Of a stretch of DNA of 64,000 bases, positions 46,707-61,100 are shown in pieces; the stretch's first letter is position 1, and each line of letters starts with the position of its first letter. The translations under genes were made by a program, and so were the position numbers. Source of the DNA: Rotaria socialis. Its lineage: Eukaryota > Rotifera > Eurotatoria > Philodinida > Philodinidae. The notes under the pieces were generated by a model. The model ran no database searches. It was not told the origin of the DNA and worked only from the letters and a program-made list of their open reading frames with translations. The stretch spans positions 1-64,000 of the forward strand of contig CAJNYU010001441.1 in assembly GCA_905331475.1 (NCBI GenBank), written 5' to 3'.

Positions 46707-49126
46707 AAAACTGTTAGAGTAGGATTATGTGAAGGTATAAATAATATTCTTGCGTTGTCATACTCCTTCGTATCACATTTAATTACCTAAAATGTTCTTC
46801 TAAAATTCGTCACATCATTACGAGAAATATGCCTGTTGCAGCTTAGAACTTGCTGTCCAGCTCACCATTATAGGATTATCTTGTTATTATATACTAGAGA
46901 CCCTGGGATACACTAGCTTCTAGTCATATCTTCTGAAAATGCTAGTTTATTTATTGAGTAGTTTGATACTAAGTCATTAGAATAATACTAAACCTAGAAA
47001 ACAAACACCCTAGCTATCTACCGAAAGTGAAGTATTTTTTAATGCATAGCACACATGTAATCGAAATAATATCGGCAATGTCAGCAAAATGTTCTTTTCA
47101 GACTTTTTACTATATAAAATGAATAGTAATTTTACTGTTTCACTATTTTGCGTTGTAATTTTTCACTTAGAATATTGCTCGGTTATGAACTGTTCGATGG
47201 TAATACCCGATTTGACTTAGTTTTCAATCCACTTTTTATGGATCTCTAAAGAGAGCAGTAAGTATAAAATTGATCGATAGCAAATACTGTGAATAAAAAT
47301 TGACTTACTATGAAAGAAGGAGTCAAGTTCCGCAATTCACGAGCAGTGCTGGGATGTCTTGTAGCCATCTAGCAATATTGAGCTGTAGGTGTATATAGTA
47401 GCGTGATAATCTGTATCAGTTGCAGTGACTGAATGGGAACGATCTGAAATCTGTCTACCGAAAGAAATGACTCACGTTTTTATTATTCAATAATGTTTTT
47501 TTAAAAATTATTAATCGAAAGTCTTAATGAAGTATTACAAAATAGTTGTAAGATGAACTGTCTTCCTTTCGTATGCTAAAATGTGCGTTATTTATACGTA
47601 CCAGAAAAACACGAATTTAATGGCAATAGTATACACACCATAGATGAAACCAGTACTGATTACTAGCTTTGACAGATAAATCAAAAAAGTAAAAACTTTA
47701 CTTTTAAAAGTTTATGACATCTTACAGGCACTGTGAAGAAGAAATCTAAAACCATTTTAACAATACTATAAAATAATTGAAAATTTTTGAAAAAATCTCA
47801 AGTACTTCCAATTGTGAGCTTTGCCATGATGTAAGGGAGCGATCAGGTAAAATAAATAAAAGATGAAGATCTTTCAATTTGCAGCACTCTATTTGAACAG
47901 TCTTATGTTCGATAAAGTATTTTACGACTTGAGAAAGTGATTCAACGAAAACGCACGGATGCCAATTAAATCCTTGATACATTTCAAGTGACTAAATTTC
48001 ATTCTCTGTAGTTTAAAAAATTGGTGTGTATGAACATATTGATTCCATGTCAATGACTATAACTGCATCCGAATTTGTTTCTAGTATTGATTCTAGCGAA
48101 CACTTTACTTTTAATCGGTGTAACTCTTCTAGATCTAGACGCATCTATTTTTCAAGCTTTCATATTGGAGAGATAAATTACACTTTATATCGATTAATAT
48201 TAAAAGCATTGCTTGTATTAGTACAACCAGGTTTTGGGGCCGAAGAGCCGAGCTCAAATTCATTCAGGTAAGTATAACCTGTTAGACTGGTTCAGTATTT
48301 TTTCATCGTGTTACATTCAGTCACCTTGAAAAACCGTTTTAATTCAGTCTATTTTAGGAGTCGAATCGCGAAGCTTCGGAAAAAATAACAAATTTAGATA
48401 ACAAAAAAATGAAGGCGTTATACTGAGAAGATGTCCATCATATATTTTATACTATCGCATACGTTACTTTTTTTTAATATTATTGACTTGCTTGTAATTA
48501 TTGATCAGAAATCAGAATCTAATTCTATTTTATTTTTTTCGATTGAGCTATGATTATGTTTACGCTCGGGGAAGAGTATAATAGAAATTCATTTTTCACA
48601 TAGTCATGCCTACTAATTCAAATCTTCATCGCATGATTGAATAATATAAGGCTAATCAAATAAGTATAGATGAAAATATATAAAAACTAATAAAAGACGA
48701 ATAGTGATCAAGCGTCAAACATGCAATGAAGTAATAACTAAAGGGATTCACCCAACATCTTCACCCTCGATACTGTATTTGTGTCTGTTTTCAATGCGTG
48801 CTTTGTAAAGAAGATGGATTCGAGAAAGATCCGTGCGTATGTCAAATAGTTTTAATAAAAGACGATTGTACAGTCAGAAAATAGAAGAAAGCAACCCATG
48901 CACTTCACTCATATACACATGTGCAGCCTCATGATCGATTCTGCATTTTTTTGTTCGTGCAACAAAAGACAAATGCAATGTATAATAAAATCAATTGTAA
49001 ATAAATAAAGTTATTATTTATAGAATGTTTCATTTTATGTCATTAAAAGTTTATTCATTAACAAAAATATAATGATATATATATGCATACATATATATTA
49101 TATAAACAATATTCTAAGGAGAAAAA
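46707..49126. other. Intergenic stretch before the dynein gene 3' end
   Basis: No supported gene. Frames at 47746-47982 (minus) and 48026-48271 (plus) lack recognisable domains or splice context. The part next to 49126 is the dynein 3' flank. Confidence 0.45.
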
Positions 49127-52100
49127 TCACACAGCTAGTAAAAGACACACGCCACCTAAAACCCATTTAGCTGGTTTTTCTTTTGTACGTAAATTAAATG
49201 TCCAGACAAATGTTGGGCCACGTTGTTTTGTTTTATATACTGGACATTCATAAATATTCTTTGTTTCACGTCGATCAACTATAAAATAGAAACATAAATT
49301 TAAAAAATTGATGCGCAGTCAAATAAATCCTTACCAGGAATAGCTTTAACAAAACAAACTGGCATCATTGGTGTTAATTCTTTTAAGCGAGCTTCGCTTA
49401 GTTGACCTGTTTGTGTATCCCATCTTGCACCTTCCATATAAAGTCCATGAACGTAGGCACCTTCACGTGGTGCACCACCTAATTCTTCACGAGTCTTTTT
49501 CGTCACATCAACTGATAGACACATTTTATCTAATGGCCATTCATTTTTACGCGCTGTTGTTTGCATAATAGCTGTTAAAAATGATTGAGGATTAAATAGA
49601 CCACCAAGCCAAACAGCAGCTGGCAATTGAAAGTCGCCTGTCCAGATTTCTAATTCTTTAATACGTACTAATAAATCACTATACCATAAGCCAAGACTAA
49701 ACATGGATGGATAAGCACGTTTTGTCCATGCAGCAGGTACTTGTTCGAAAAAGAGTGAATCTTGTAATAATTCCATATCAGCTGTTATAGTTAATTCACC
49801 TTTAAGACCAAGATTGAGTTCTTTTAATGATCGACGAATTTCGCTCGTCAAATAATTCATACGTTCACATTCTTGTAAAGCAACAACGGTATATGGAGTT
49901 TTTTCCTCAGCTTTAGCATAAAGTTCTCGAACCGGAAATTCATCGGGTAATTTTTCCAAAATTTCATCTAATTTCGCTTTTATTTTTTCTTCACGTGTCA
50001 TTCCTGCACCTTCACCGCCAGCACCTGCACCTGCATCACGCGGTTGCATTTCTAATACAGTTTTAAATAAGTTTTCACTAGTCGTGGTTAGAAAATCAAT
50101 TTCAGCATTAGGATGTAAACCATAGAGATATGGTGATTCGGGTGGAAGAAATTCATCAATGTAGCCATGGTAGCCTTTATAATCAGTTGATGGTGGAATT
50201 GGAAAATTAGGTGCCAGATAGAGTTCACCATCAAACTAAATAAAAATTATATTCGTCAAATATTATGAAATTTTCAATAGGTAGTTGAAGTTATCTCTCG
50301 ATATTGGCGAGGTTACCCATGTAGTCGATAATGCAAAAATAATGGACATTATTTTCCATTATTTTCCCAAATAATGTACATAATGTAATTATAATGCAAC
50401 CTATATCGTGCAATATAATGCATTAAAATTTTAAAGTATCATGGAATCTAATTAATTAAAAATTTTTACGCTTTCAATACATTTTATTCCATTATAAATT
50501 AAAATTTTAATGCATTATAATGCATGAAATAGGTTGCACTATACTTACATTATATACATTATTTGTGAAAGTAATAGAATATAATGTCCATTATTTTATC
50601 GATACATTATCGGCTGCATGGGTAAGCTCATCTTAGATATGTGTTACTAATAAATGGTAGCGTTTTAATTGTAATATCTGCGTTCTTACCATTGTAGGAT
50701 TCATATATTCTTCAAGATAAGTTTTACATAAACGACGATCCCAATCATCAGTAATATGACCACCGTACATAATTTCACCGAATAGATATCGAAGATCTTC
50801 CCCTAGAAATTACAAGATGAATTCTTTAATATTTGTTATCAACAAAAAAACAGATGTGCCTATAACTTACATGGAACTTTAGAGTTAGCTTCCAAATAAT
50901 TATAAAGTACATTGACGGATATAGTAAGATCACCATTGTTGAATGGGTAATTTCGATTCCAACCTTGCGCACCGAATTTTCGTCTAAAAAAGTGAACGGT
51001 CATTTTGATCTATTTTTAAATGAAAAAACAACACTTCCGGCAAGGCTATTTCATTATTAGAAGAAAATCCTACAATCTTGAATCTCATCACTCAAAAAAC
51101 TCACAGATAAAATTATTTTTTGATGGCTATTAGAATGAATACTGTTGGAATTCCTTCTAAGATAATATAGATTTTCAATCAAATTTTTTTCTAGAACATA
51201 TCTTAAAATGATCTCCCTACTTTGATCAATTATTTTCTGAAATTGTCATGGTAGTTTCAGAGATTTGCTATTTTTACCAACTAGTATATAAAACATATAT
51301 AGATATAACGTTACCTCTCAGCAACAACAGCATGAAAGTAACAAAGAGCAAATAGAATTGATTTGAATTCGGTTTCTTTTGCACACATTTCTAGTGTATC
51401 TTGATTGAATAAATCAAGTGCTTTATGTAAATTAGCTTGCATTCCTGTTGGGGGTTCGTTGGTGCTATGAAATTGAAAATAAATATAGTAAATACTAACT
51501 ATCTGCTGATGAACAACTTACATCTTAACAGCCGATTCAAGAATACCTTGTGGTATACAATGAAAAGCTGGATCAGCTGATGGTTCAGCTGATAAAAATA
51601 TTCGAAAACTTTCATGACCAGATTCCGCACATTGTTCTAATTTCTTTTCTAATTGTGGTAACCATTTGGCGACTAGAAGAAAAATACGAAACATAAAATT
51701 GTTTTTTTTGTAATAAAACTAATTCAAACCTAAGTGAATATTTTGTAATACAACCCAATGGCCTGCCTTGGAAGCAACGTCCATAGCTTCTTCAGCAACG
51801 ATTTGTTGACCTAAACATCCATTGAAATGAATCAGAAGTTTCCTATTTAGCTCTTCATTTACCTTGACCAAGAGAAATATTATGAAAGGTTTGCTGATTT
51901 TGTGTAAAACCTAATTTCTTTCCTAATGCTTCTACATCTTTAATTGGATCTACACCGGGTGAAAGAATGAAAAATACAGGTGTTGATGCATTTGTTTCTT
52001 CATATGATTTATTAAATGGTACAGCTCGATTTTCAACAAACTGCTTGCCTAGTTTTTCTTCAACGAATAAACTAAAATAGAAAATTACGGTAAGCAAGAT

Positions 52101-55100
52101 TTTTTCTTGATTTATTATTTTTTTACCTTAATGCATAAAGCATTCGATCTGGCCGCAGTGCACGCATCATACATAGCTTTTGTAGTGGAGTTTTATTTTT
52201 CCATTCTTGTGGTAGTTTTTCTTTTTCGGGTGCTTCCATTTCAACAAATTTTTTCCATCGTTTAGCTGAACCTTCAATATCACGATCAAGATTGGTAAAT
52301 TCGTTCATTTGTGATAATGCTTTGATTCCACCCCATGATATATCGTTAAGAAAATCGACGGGTGTTGTAACATTGACTACAATGGGAAATCGAAGTAGAA
52401 AATCAAGTTCTTTTGGATCGATTTCTTTAGCTGCGAGTAAAATCTAAATTGGAAATAAAAATTAGAAAAACTAATATTTTTGTGTCAGTTTTGTTCATTC
52501 TTTACCAAAAACGACATTTGCGAAGTAAATATAAGTTTATGTTTCTCAAATAAACCACGAGTTGTGTAGAGAAATGTTGAATATGTGATTGAGTCAATTA
52601 AATTATGTACACGAATTTTAACATCATCGGATGGTTCCGCTTTTTCAATAGCACTAGCAAAAACGACTTTAAATGCTTTCAATGAAAATTGATACATTGG
52701 ATGTATACGACAAAGATCATTCATTATGAAGTAAACTAAACTAGCACGGGCTGCTGCTGGTCGATATAATTCTCGTGCTTCGTCGATTTTAATCGATGTT
52801 ATTTTAGCTTCACCGACTTTTTCTTCGATTTCAGTGGCAGTTCGTTTGGTACTTTCTAAATTTTCTACTAATTCAGTGTCGCCAAGAAAGTTTGCACCAG
52901 CAGATGATAGACGAGCTAAAAGATTATCTTCAAGACGTTTCAATGTGATCTTAAATTCATTTTGTTGTTTAGTTAAATCAGATTTCAATCGTTCAAGATC
53001 TGGTCGCTCCTAAAAAAAAATAGAAGAGAAATTTAATTCATTTGTTTTCAATTCAACGAAACTCGTCGTTTTTTGTGTCATCAATATTTTTTTTTGTTTT
53101 GCAAATTTCTGTTCCTGTACACGCAAATGTGAACAAGGGAAAAATCTAGCAGATATGAGTCGAAAATTCGACTTCTGCGGTTGAATAAAACATAGCGAAT
53201 AAATAAAATCTTACTTTTGCAACGACATCAGCTAACAATTGATCTTCAAGACCATCTTTTGTAACTGTAAAATTGATTAATGTTGTTTGAGCTTGCATTT
53301 CAGGTTTATAATGTGGATTAGCAAGTTTCGTTTGTAATATAAGTCGAAAATCTGGATGATATTCAATTTCTTTATCACCTAATTTAATAGCTCGACCTTT
53401 CTTAATTGTATTTCGTCCAAGCAATGGATCAAGTACAGCTTCAATTGATTCATCGATATTTTCAATTAAAAGTATATCACCAGCTGCTATAGCTTGTTCG
53501 ATTTTATCTAAATAACCCTTTTGACCAAGTCGAATTACTTTAATACGTTCACCATAACGTTGTTTAATCCATTTGATACCTAGAGATATTTGCTTTTATT
53601 AGATGAAATTCTCGTCTTTTCTATATATACCTTGTAATTGTGGATCAATCATAAGTGGCCAGCGTTCACAAGTCGTAAGAACAGTTGCATTTTCAGTTGA
53701 CATACGATCTGATGGTAAACCTTCATTATTCCATCCTGCAATAACAGCATCATCGATAACTAATGTCAACGGGTCAATTTCGGGTGTAACAGGAATTGGT
53801 GTCTAAATAAAATAGATATGTTTTTATAGAAAATTTGTTGTTGCCCGTAAACTTCGATTATTTACTTTTAATGCTGATAAGTGTGGTCGCCAGAAATTTT
53901 CCATTAAATCAACTCGATATATTTTTGTAAAACAACCAACATAAGAAACAAAAGCTGTTATAAGTAGAACATCTCCTGGCGTTGTTTCTTCAGATTTTCT
54001 AAAGCCAGCAACTGAATCACGCCAACGTACATTTTCAGATGCAAGACCATTAACTAGACGATTAGCTAAATTAATTGTATAAGCTGTACGATCAGCTTCT
54101 TCTTGACATTTTTGTTTAGCTGCCATAGCTGAATCGTATTCGGCTGTTAATTTAGCCAAAGCTTCTTCTAATTGCTACAATAGTGAAAGAAAATATGTAT
54201 TTGGCTATTTTCTCTTAAACACAAAAACAAAAATACATACAGCAAGTTGCCTATTAACAATATCGAGTTTATCTCGTGCAGCTTTTAATTCAGCATTAGC
54301 TTTTTCTAAAGCTAAACGTTTTGGTTCTACTTCACAATAAACTTCATAAAATCTATAGAGATAAAAGTAGATAACCAAAAAAATGTCGATTGATATAGCT
54401 TACGAAACAATGTTAATAACCCAGGCACTAAGACCAGCAGCAGCAGCTGATTTTGTTCGAATTTTGTCTGGATCAAAATCTGGATCATCAATGTAAACCT
54501 TTACTTCGCGACGCATATCATCACGAATATGTTCTTTATCGTAAGTTTTCAAGGATTCTGTTTAAATCAAATAATTTTACTATGAGATAAAAACTGGCCA
54601 AGTGAATACTTACGAAGGAATTGATCGACATTACCCATACTTGCTTTACAAGCTTTCCAATCGCGTTGTGCTGGCCGAGGAATTTTACCACCAGGCGGTA
54701 ATAGACACATAACTGCAGCACCGACTTTAAGGACAGCTTCGGGAGGATTGGGAAAAGCTTTCATTTCACTAGAACGAAACATATTTTACTATGAAATGCT
54801 TCATTGTCGTTTTGAACACATACGTTAAACTATTTTTGTCTAATGTATTTAAAGCTTCTTCAGCTGCTTTCAGAGCAGGCATAGCACGAGCTAAATCACG
54901 CTCGCAATCATCTGCTTTAATTGTGACACTCTTTTCAATTTCAGCAACTTTAGCTTGTTCGACACCGGCAATTTCTTTTTCTTTCGATACTTTTTCGGTT
55001 TCAGTGCCGACGATCTATATACGAAGAAAATGTTTTTAAATAGAAGTTCAAAAATAAAACTAGAAAGCTAACTTTAATAAGTTTATCAGCATCTTCATTC

Positions 55101-58100
55101 TTTTGCTTAAGTTCAACTTCTTGTGCAGCCAGTTTATCTTTTAAATCATCGACTTGACGTGCGCACGATTGTAATTTAACGAGACCACTTTCTAAACGAT
55201 TGATTTTTTCTTGTAATTCCCGAGTTTTCTTCGCTAATAAATTTTTATATAAAGTAATTTGTTCAAGAAAAGATTTCGGTGTCGTATAATTGTATCGTTT
55301 ATCGTTCTAAAAGCAACCAAATCTATATTTTTTTTTTGACAACGAAAGAGATGTCTTTACTTGAAGATACGTGATACTCATTTCGTTGACACTTTTGTGT
55401 ACAAATGCCATAAATTTAGCAACTGAATCTTTGAGTTCAGGTTTTAATGTATCAACATCGCTGACGAATCTAAAATATAAGAAAACGATCTTTTTTTTTA
55501 AGAGTTCAGCGGAAAATGTGTTTAACTAACCGATTAGCGACAGAAATCAAAGCTTCCTATAAAAGATGAGAAAATTTAATAGAAAATACTTTTTGTTTTT
55601 CTTCTATATTCATACTTCTGGCCATTCATGGTACCAATCGATGGATGTACAATTTGTAATAGCTGGAAATTTTCGTGAACGTACACGAAGTGTTGTACCA
55701 ACAGGTGAAAAGCAAAGTACAACCTAAGAAAAATCGAACAATTAGAAGTATAAAGAGTTATCTATTGAAATAAATTTACTTTAAGATTGCGTCGAACTTT
55801 TTCAATAAAATATTTCCAAATATTTTCTCTTGTATCATCAATACCTTGTGATTTAACTTCATTTCTCATGCTTCCGATAATTTCATCAATGGCATCATCA
55901 GCAAACAAGCCTGGAATTTCTCCTGATGCTAACATATCGTTAATTAGAACTAGAAATTTTTCATCAGCTACTTGTGAATCTGTCATGAGAAACACAGTGC
56001 CTATGCCTTTTTGTCCTGCTTTGATATACAATGCGCCTAGATCTGTTTTCAAATCATTGATATTATAGCCTTTTCGAAGAGTGATTTGAAAAACTTCCAA
56101 TGAACTAATTGAAGCTGCTAATCTGGCTAAACTTTGTTTTCCACTACCACCGACACCGATCAATAGTGCATTACCACGAGGTGCTTCTAATATACGATTG
56201 ATACGACAAATATGTGTCATGGCATCTTCGAAAAGTACCAAATTCATTTGAGCATTTAATTCATTGTAGGCATCTAATGCATCGTTTAATAATTTTTGTA
56301 AGTGTGTCCAACTATCAATGGGCATATATTTTGGATCGCCAACACCAAGAGCAAAATGACAATAGAGATTTGGTTTTTTAAATGCATTGTCTTCGTCAAT
56401 TTCCTGAAAATAAAGAAAGATAAGAATTTTAGAAAACACAAAAATCTGTTTTGTCTTTTAGTTTACGTCAAATGCTTTCTTAGCAACTTCACGTTGTAAT
56501 TTCGTAAACATATCAATATCGGTACGATCAACTAATTTATCACAATAGACACGTTCAGATTCATGTAGATAGAGCCGTATTAAATCATGGTGTGTTTTGA
56601 TTGCATCTGGTTTAGCAAAAAGAATTGCCTATAGAAAAGAAAAAAACATTTCTCTGTATATACAAATGTTTTCATATAAAAACAAACTTGAAATATATTT
56701 GATAAATCACGAAGATTGAATATATAATGAAATTTAATAGCCGTTGGTAAAAACGATACTGTTATACGACGATGAAGTTCAAGTGCACCACGTACAAGAC
56801 TACTTGTATACTTTTGTACAGTTTGTGGAAAACCTTCAGCTAAATGCTGAGATAAAATGCCAACATAAATTGTTTCAAGAGCTTCCATGCCCGGAAATGA
56901 TACGGCAAATACAGCAAAATGACGTTGTAAACGTGTATCGATCGTAAATGAACCAGCTGTTGGATTCATCGCGCTCACATATTGACAATTGTGAATTTCT
57001 TTCAATGTCAATTTTTGACGATCATACCAATGTTTGTAATCAAGATGTTGTCGAAGAAGTGTATGCGGTTGACATGTATAATATTGATCGACCTAAATTA
57101 CAAATAAATTCATTGAGACAAATAGTATATTTGCCGATCTAACGTACTTCTGGCATGTTCATATCATCAATGAAGTAGATGATCTTTTTACTACCTGGTG
57201 GGCCATAATTACGACCGGCTTTCTTTTCTAATGGTTTTTCTAAAATTGATTGAAGCATATCACTTGTTGTATAAAAGTTAAATGGTACAGAAACAGCAAG
57301 CCAATCTTCATTGAGAGAGCCTAATTTATCATTGATTAATACAGTTTTACCACAACCAGCATTACCCACTAAAATGAAGAGAAAAAAATTGCATTTAAAC
57401 CTTGTTTCTTATTCAAAATCTATAAGAACTCCGAATATTAATCTCTCAAATGCTTACCCAACATAACTGGCCATCCTTTTTCTAAAAATAACTCCATAAA
57501 ATATCGAATGCGCGTTGTTTCAGATGTTGGCACTAATACAGACTATTTCCAAATAAATAAATAAATAAATCACAATGCAATAGTTTTTTCGTGCAATAAA
57601 ACTTACTTGTAACGGTATTTCATTATCCAAGCGAAATTTCGGTACAAGTTTTGTCCATGGTTCAAATTTCTTTGTTTCCGAATCGATATAATAATCAAAA
57701 ACTGTACCTTGTACTGGAAATTTAATTGTTTTAAACTCAGTAATCCACCATTTCGAAAATTCCAATCTATGATCAGTAATTTGATCTTGAAATAGAGCTG
57801 AGCCAAATGCCCAAACACAAGCGAAAACAAAATAAAGTTCATATAATTCTTTTGGACAATCAGGTGGCGTATTCGTTGCTGTTAACATGCATTCAAGTAG
57901 ACGACATAACATATGTATATGTGCCCCTTCGACAATAGGTGTAATCTTTTTAAAACGACTTTTAACAGCATCAAGACACATCGGTACATATTTATCGAAG
58001 AGAATTGTTAAATTCGCACGTTCAGATTGAATTTCACGTGTTTCAATCCATGTTGCAACTTGTGGATTCCAACCAAGATCAGCCGGATTGATATATAAAA

Positions 58101-61100
58101 TACCGGCACGTGATACTGTTGCAGGTGTAGCTGTACGCAAATGACTAATTTCAAAGAGTAGACGCATTGTTGGATTCAATGGAATACGTTCATTACTGGC
58201 CAGTGTTAGCACTTTATTATCATCCATAACTGTATTTAATGATTCAATCCACATAGGATCAATATCACCATCGAGTACAATCCATTTGGGTCCTAAAATA
58301 AAAATTGTTTCCGTTTTCTTCTTATTTTTTTCAGAAATCTATTTATCTTACCATCCGATGTCAGATTAGCTAAATCACGCATAATCGTAGAAAATAGACC
58401 GTCTTTCCATTCACGTGTCGCCGGATTAATAATACCGAACAGTTCATCGTTTGTAACAGCTTTTGGATTTAGATCAACAGCCATTGGTTTGCGTTTTTGA
58501 TTAAAATATGTACGATTTAATACTTTCCATATTTGAGATTTTCCTGTGCCAGCATTACCAACAATGAAAACCGAGTGACGTACTTCGAATAATTCTTGTA
58601 ATTGAACAACTTTGAGAATAAATGAATCTTCCGGCTGAAGTTTTAAATCAACGGTGGCTTGTTTGATTAATTTTTCGAAATCAAGATTACTGAATAAAAA
58701 TTTAGAATGAAATTAAAAGAAAGCATATAGACAAATTTTTAGTTTTATTACCGTTTACGTGGTACATCAAGCGCTGGAAATAGATCACCAATTAAACCCA
58801 TAAAAACAGGCATATCATCAGTAACGATCTTTGGAATGTTGAAATCACGTAAAGCACGCATAAGTACTTGATCTTCAGGTCGGCCTGGATCTGATCGACG
58901 AAGTGCACCAGCAACGACAAGTACAGATTTAATAGCTCGTAGACCCCAATCATAGTGATCCTAAAATATTCAATTGTGTAGAATTCTGAGTTCGACTCAA
59001 TAAGAACTTACTTGTTTAGAAAGAAGTTCTTTACATAGTGAATAGAGTGTAATGAATTTTCGAGCCAATAAACGAGCATCCGTAAAACCTTCAGCAACCA
59101 TCATAATTTCACTAATGAGATCGAAATCTGGTACGACCATAGCGCATGGACTGAAGAAAAAAACAGAAAATGTATTTTAATAAAAAAAAAAAGAAGTTTT
59201 TACGTACCGAAATAGTGCTTTAAGATTCTCGGGTAATTCAGTACGACCAGCATAACCAGGATTCATAGTAATAAACAAACCAACGGTACGATTGAGACGA
59301 ATTTCTTCACCCATAAAGATAAATCGTGTTTTCTTTTCACGAATTGCATCCTGAATAAAGCAAGTGTTTTTACAGAATGGTAGAATGCTAAATTAGTTTG
59401 CATACTTGAATCGATTTGACTTGTACAGCAATGACAGAGAGTACTTCAACTGAGATTCGATTAAATTCATCGAAACAACCCCAGGCACCTTAAAAGTTTA
59501 AGAGTAAATTATAACTAATTAACTATTTCAGAAATTGAGTCTGACAAAAATTAAAGAATGATTTATTTACCAGTCTGTGACAATCCTTTGTAGATATTAC
59601 CACATGATTTGTAATCCATTTGTTCGGAGCAGTTGAAGACGTATACCATAATACCTAATGCTCGACCTAAATCTTTGGTTGTTTCAGTTTTACCCGTTCC
59701 GGCTATAAAAACAGAATTGAATGAAATATTAGGCAGTATTTCTTTCTTTTTACCTGGACCAGCTGGTGCGCCACCCATAACAAGATGCAATGATTGTGTT
59801 AATGTAATATAACATCGATCTGTTAATGGTGTTATGACTAAACGCGCTTGATTACCTAAGTATTCATGAGCATAACGAAACTGAGCATCGCAAATGTTCG
59901 CAAAGCAATCTTTTTCTTTATCATCCCATCGATGTCTCAATTGGCATTGCCACATAAAATCATTTACACTTTCGCATTTTGTTCCTACCAGTTTCATGAC
60001 GACATCACGAGCATGTACATCGATCTATGAACAAATATTTTCTTTTTGAACAGCTAAACAACTGGTATTAAATACGTACTGTACAAATAGTCATAATCTT
60101 TTGTCGATCGTTTGGTGTAAGGTCAGTTAATAAATGTACAATTAACGCATTTAATTGTGTTACTTGTTTACGATAAAAATCTTTCAATGCATTTTCATAA
60201 CCTTCTTCTAACTTAGCGAAGGCTGCACAAACCTCAACGGTCCACCAAACTTGTGAGCCAGTTAAAGCTATTTGAGCTTGAAAGTCCATAATCCATTGAT
60301 CACGTGGTTTTTCTTCATAAGCACCGACGGCTTCAGTTAAATGATATCGAACTGTTTCGCATTGTTTTTCCAGAAGTCTATAAGTTCAAACAAAAATTAT
60401 ATTCTTACTAATTTTTATCAAAAGTTTTTGTTTACCGGTTAAGCCAGATTTCTACTTGTCCGCTGAGATCGCACGGCGATGGAAATGTCATATATTCTCC
60501 ATCTTTGGCCCACATTGCTGTTGCTTCTTTAATTACAGCTCCACGTTCTTCGGTTAATTTTAGTTTTGACATTGAATCAAATAATTTTGTTAGATGACGC
60601 ATGACTTTTTCAGGTTCATTACCATTGGATAATATATCAAGTAAATCAGCAGCCGAGACGAAGTAAAATCTAGATTTAAAAAAAACAAACAAATCACCTT
60701 CTTGCTTTTCAATATGATATCGAAAATAATGTTTAACCTTGGAAAAGCCAATCGTTTTGTTTCTAAATAATCTGCAAGTGCTTTTTCGCACAGTGATAAA
60801 CGCGATTTAATATCTTCTAAACGATCGTTCAATTTCGGACGATTCGTGCAACGAACAACATTTAAATCTTTTTGATTTTCAGCAGCTATGTCATGAAAGT
60901 CTTTATCAATTTGATCGAATCTTGCTGAATCTTCAGGCAATTGATTACGAATATCTTGTGAACCAATAAAAATCGATTCTAAATGTGACCAAGTTTTTTG
61001 TACTTCAATCAATATATGAATAACTTGATCAGCTTGTGATAAACTTCGTTGCCAGTCTGTGACTTCTTTAAGAAAATGTGCAATATATTTTGATGTTAAC

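Noticed and set aside
47746..48271. Two facing frames of about 80 codons
   Set aside because: No recognisable domain, no start context and no splice partners.
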